From assembly GCA_016928355.1 (NCBI GenBank), contig JAFGKW010000036.1, positions 62,001 to 126,000 on the forward strand: DNA of 64,000 nucleotides, written 5' to 3'. This document shows, one piece after another, positions 61,200 through 64,000 of the stretch (the first letter of the stretch is position 1; each line of letters begins with the position of its first letter). Under the pieces are notes generated by a model. That model had not been told where the DNA came from, searched no databases, and saw only the letters and a program-made list of their open reading frames with translations. Both the position numbers and the translations under genes were made by a program. The DNA is from Methanomicrobiaceae archaeon. Its GTDB lineage: Archaea > Halobacteriota > Methanomicrobia > Methanomicrobiales > Methanomicrobiaceae.

Positions 61200-62327
61200 A
61201 TGAAATCAAAGGGACTGTTTGCAATATCTGAAAAGGAGTTTCACGATCATATATACGGCCGGAAATTCCTCCTGTTTCTCTCGATAATCCTCGTTGTAAC
61301 GATAATCGGGATGGCTACGGGTTCTGTGGAATACAATAAGCAGATCGACCAGTATAATGATAACCTGGACCTGGCGGATGAGTATACAGATTACGCACCT
61401 TCATGGTATAGGCCGTCGGTGATGACGATCTTCAACGGAGTTGGTGTACTTCTTGCCTCCCTTGGAGCAATACTCGGGATCGCCATGGGTTTTGACCTGA
61501 TTACGAGGGAAAAGGAGAGCAAATCGTTGAAGATACTGCTCTCGCATCCGATATACCGCGACGAGGTTATCAATGGCAAGGCCGTGGGAGGGATAATGGC
61601 CCTTGTTCTTGCACTTGGAATAACGTTCATAATATCTCTCGGTGTAATGCTCATCTTCGGGATAGTTCCGTCCGGTGAGGAGTTCATATACATACTCCTG
61701 TTCGGTTTCGCCGCATTCCTGATGATATTTTCATACTTTGCAATCTCGATGTTCATGTCGACCGTTGCTGAAGACAGCGGTAATGCGCTAGTATATACCC
61801 TGATAGTCTTCGTCTTCCTCTCAAGCCTTCTGCCGGTCTTCGTCTGGGGTTCAACGATGGATCTCATCATCGGCGAGCCGCCCGAGTACCCGGAGGATCT
61901 GATTAAGGAGATGGAAGTGGTCAGAATGGGCACGTTCACAACTACGGCTGTGGAAGTGTCTGTAAGCGATTCAGACGGAGTACCGACGACAGAGGCTGAA
62001 ATATATGATCCGTTCGAAGGCAACGAGGTCTGGCAGAAATATATGGAGGACATGGAGAACTACTGGAATAAGCGGCAGATGGTCTCAGGTTTTGTCAACC
62101 TCCTCTCACCGACAAATAACTTCCAGACCATAATGAGTTCGCTCACTTACCCGAATATGGCTTATATGTCCTCTTCTATCTTCGGCGGTCCTGTAGAGGA
62201 GACCGGGGATGCCGGTGTTTCTGATGTTCTCGGGGCACTAATGTGGAATTTCGTGGCCCTCGCTGCTATCCCCGTCGTTTTCTTCGGTATGGCGTATATC
62301 CGCTTCATGAGGCTTGATGTGAGGTAG
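61200..62327 (+). CDS. ABC-2 type exporter permease with large external loop
   Basis: 375 residues from ATG 61200 (GGGTGA upstream); GTG 61191 is an alternative. One N-terminal helix (about 20-42), an external loop, four helices between 75 and 220, then a second external region (about 228-325) and a last helix (about 338-362). The large loops resemble the NosY/CopY-type ABC-2 permeases that work with surface proteins. It lies between the ATPase and the COG1361 gene, with 4 bases to the latter. Confidence 0.88.
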   Translation: MKSKGLFAISEKEFHDHIYGRKFLLFLSIILVVTIIGMATGSVEYNKQIDQYNDNLDLADEYTDYAPSWYRPSVMTIFNGVGVLLASLGAILGIAMGFDLITREKESKSLKILLSHPIYRDEVINGKAVGGIMALVLALGITFIISLGVMLIFGIVPSGEEFIYILLFGFAAFLMIFSYFAISMFMSTVAEDSGNALVYTLIVFVFLSSLLPVFVWGSTMDLIIGEPPEYPEDLIKEMEVVRMGTFTTTAVEVSVSDSDGVPTTEAEIYDPFEGNEVWQKYMEDMENYWNKRQMVSGFVNLLSPTNNFQTIMSSLTYPNMAYMSSSIFGGPVEETGDAGVSDVLGALMWNFVALAAIPVVFFGMAYIRFMRLDVR

Positions 62328-62331
62328 GGTG

Positions 62332-63777
62332 ATGAATCTTTCTTTTGACATGGCTGGCAGATATCTCCTGATATCCGCCCTTCTATTCTCCCTGGTAGTG
62401 CCGCAGGCTGTTCTTGCCGGGTCGGATTCGACGGCAAACACCGAGATCTCATGCACGTATCCCGGACGGATCGTCGAGGCCGGTGAGACCGTTAAATTCG
62501 ATCTCAAGATAAAGAACAACATCGGCACATACCAGAAGAAGCTCCATATCGACACCTTCAAAGGTGAGGAGGACTGGAAGTTCAGCTTCTATGCAGGCGA
62601 AAATGAGATCGACAGGGTTGCAATGGGCGAAGGGGATGAGATTACCATCACCTTCGAGATCGATACCGCAGGAGATACGGCAGTCGATACATATCCCGTC
62701 CGGGTCAGGATTGACGACGGCCGCCTGTGGCTGTATATAAATATAGACAAATCCCACGACGGTGAATCAGGAATTTTGAAAGTGACCGTGGTCGACGAAC
62801 AGGGTGAAAAGATCAAAGGAGCCCTGATTAATGTTGCAAATGAGAGAAGGGGAAATATTGTAAAGTCCGTTGCCACGACCTCCGATGGTGAGGTGAGAAC
62901 CGAGGTAGGTCAGGGGGATTATATCCTCTACGTGGAGAGCGAAGGATACAGGAGTGCTGAAAAGGACGATGTCTCGATAAAGTGCGGGTATACGACAGAA
63001 GTCGGCACAATAATGCTAGAAAAGAAGAATTACGGGCTCACAATCGACGTTAAATCCCCGCTTGTAACCTCCTCGATTGGAAACAAACCCATATACGAGA
63101 TCGACTTATCCAATGTCGGAAAGAGTGACGATGTATTCGGACTCGATGTCGAAGGGCTTCCCTCAGGCTGGTACGGGCGGTACAAACTCGCGGCCGACTC
63201 AACAGAGAGCGTATCAAAGCTCTTCATCGAATCTGGTGATGAAAAAACCGTCTTCCTTGAGATAATTCCTCCGTATTCTGTTGAAAAAGGCGATTATTCA
63301 TTCAATGCCACAGTCACATCCTCTGACGGTGTATATTCAGAACCCCTCGATGCGAAGATAACCGGAAGCAGCAACATGGTGGTATTCTCGGAAAAGTACC
63401 GTTATGATATAACAAAGGGTGAAGCCGCCGATATCCCGGTGACCATATCGAACAGGGGCAACGGCGAAGCGCTTACCAATGTGAGGGTAGAGGTCTCTGC
63501 ACCTGAGGGCTGGAACGTCAGGGCATCACCCTCGACTGTTCCTTCTATTCAGCCCGGTGAGAAGGCGACCGTATACCTGAAGGTCACACCGCCGGCAAAT
63601 ATCGCCGCATCTGACTACAAGATATCTGTCAAGGTGATATCCGACCAGGAGGAGGAGACTGACGAAATAAGGGTCGTCATCAGTGAAAGCTCTCTTGTTG
63701 GGATTATGGGCCTGCTGCTCCTTGTTGGTGCATGCGGAGGAGTTTATTACTTCTTCAGGAAGCACGAGAGGAGGTAA
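62332..63777 (+). CDS. COG1361-type surface protein partner of the ABC exporter
   Basis: 481 residues from ATG 62332. Signal peptide (1-29, ending VLAGSD), an Ig/NEW3-like domain (about 35-140), a carboxypeptidase-regulatory-like domain (GILKVTVVDEQGEKIKGALI, about 142-230), two more NEW3-like domains (about 235-340, 345-450), a membrane helix (about 456-474) and a basic tail (RKHERR). Translation follows the permease by 4 bases. Similar proteins sit next to ABC-2 or RND exporters in many methanogens, which suggests an accessory role outside the membrane. The remnant at 43162 is a relative. Confidence 0.85.
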   Translation: MNLSFDMAGRYLLISALLFSLVVPQAVLAGSDSTANTEISCTYPGRIVEAGETVKFDLKIKNNIGTYQKKLHIDTFKGEEDWKFSFYAGENEIDRVAMGEGDEITITFEIDTAGDTAVDTYPVRVRIDDGRLWLYINIDKSHDGESGILKVTVVDEQGEKIKGALINVANERRGNIVKSVATTSDGEVRTEVGQGDYILYVESEGYRSAEKDDVSIKCGYTTEVGTIMLEKKNYGLTIDVKSPLVTSSIGNKPIYEIDLSNVGKSDDVFGLDVEGLPSGWYGRYKLAADSTESVSKLFIESGDEKTVFLEIIPPYSVEKGDYSFNATVTSSDGVYSEPLDAKITGSSNMVVFSEKYRYDITKGEAADIPVTISNRGNGEALTNVRVEVSAPEGWNVRASPSTVPSIQPGEKATVYLKVTPPANIAASDYKISVKVISDQEEETDEIRVVISESSLVGIMGLLLLVGACGGVYYFFRKHERR

Positions 63778-63824
63778 ACACCCCTTTCAACATTCTTCTG
63801 CAGGTTGAAAAATAAACCAAAAAC

Positions 63825-63833
63825 ACTTATATG
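63825..63833 (+). promoter_or_regulatory. TATA box upstream of aIF2 gamma
   Basis: ACTTATATG at this position predicts transcription from about 63855, giving a leader of about 50 nt containing GGGAGGT (63887-63893). Confidence 0.4.
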
Positions 63834-63903
63834 ATTCATATGTCCCGGACAGAGTACGTATAAGTATCTGGGTCTTACATATATAAGGGAGGTCAGGATA
63901 GTA

Positions 63904-64000
63904 GTGAGCGATCCATTAATACCAGGTGTAAATATAGGTCTCGTGGGCCACGTGGACCACGGAAAGACCACTTTGGTCTCTGGTCTGACAGGCCAGTGGA
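63904..64000 (+). CDS. Translation initiation factor aIF2 gamma, N-terminus only
   Basis: The frame from GTG 63904 gives [20 protein letters not shown] and continues with KTTL, the G1 loop of the GTPase domain of aIF2 gamma; it is open at the window edge. The factor carries Met-tRNA to the small ribosomal subunit as part of the aIF2 trimer. GGGAGGT lies 10 nt upstream. The GTG start is usual for this organism type. Confidence 0.92.
   Translation, partial: MSDPLIPGVNIGLVGHVDHGKTTLVSGLTGQW

Noticed and set aside
1-64000. tRNA, rRNA, CRISPR array, insertion sequence or prophage
   Set aside because: No cloverleaf with TTCGA arm, no regularly spaced repeats, and no transposase, integrase or phage structural gene could be found by reading.

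Overview
The window is from a euryarchaeal methanogen, most likely of the order Methanomicrobiales (Methanoplanus/Methanolacinia-like). The evidence is a YcaO protein of the McrA-thioamidation type, a DUF2098 methanogen protein, nickel regulator NikR, an archaeal (type II) glyceraldehyde-3-phosphate dehydrogenase, the aIF2 gamma start at the right edge, archaeal TATA-type promoters and an archaellin-like class III signal peptide. The unusual abundance of PAS-domain sensor proteins with the 'ITRHD' histidine box also fits that order. No rRNA, tRNA, CRISPR array, transposase or phage module was found.

Layout. 1-12,470 is a sensory block: a truncated sensor kinase and a receiver-PAS protein, an ABC-2 exporter, a CheB-CheR-PAS fusion followed by a separate PAS kinase, a decayed kinase relic, and a receiver-PAS4-kinase. 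12,548-23,425 holds gap, an exported beta-propeller-like protein, an MFS transporter, a possible structured RNA, an HTH-PAS4 regulator behind a tiny Cys/Met-rich upstream ORF, a surface protein, an ABC1/UbiB-type kinase, asparagine synthetase and a LEA-14-like protein. 23,591-27,427 is a three-gene signalling operon: membrane-tethered ABC-type binding protein, membrane kinase, response regulator. 27,511-33,755 has a hypothetical, a ferredoxin-nitroreductase divergent from an HxlR regulator, a methyltransferase/metallo-hydrolase pair and a SLC13 carrier. 33,854-41,588 contains a disordered repeat protein, an archaellin-like gene paired with a membrane-anchored OB-fold protein, a TPR protein, a DEDDh exonuclease, a TMEM175 channel, a triple-META lipoprotein and membrane pyrophosphatase.

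41,589-51,932 is the most rearranged part. It has a possible small RNA, an orphan prodomain-like exported protein, and C-terminal remnants of a COG1361-type surface protein and an RND exporter lying head to head. These are followed by a CHASE4 sensor that lacks its histidine and ATPase domain, a full RND exporter divergent from a TrmB regulator, and several small membrane proteins. 52,047-64,000 carries an exported protein, a HisKA_2 kinase, a zinc-ribbon membrane protein, gpmA, ycaO, DUF2098, nikR, a JAMM-like protein, an ABC-2 exporter with a COG1361 surface partner, and the start of aIF2 gamma.

Common threads are signalling (about 23 PAS domains in ten proteins), export/surface modules that pair a transporter with a COG1361 protein, and core methanogen energy and nickel functions. 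The main oddities are two PAS proteins whose phospho-accepting histidine is replaced, genes that appear to start with CTG or ATT behind a strong AGGGGG ribosome site, the leaderless upstream ORF, and several intergenic inverted repeats that could be RNA elements.
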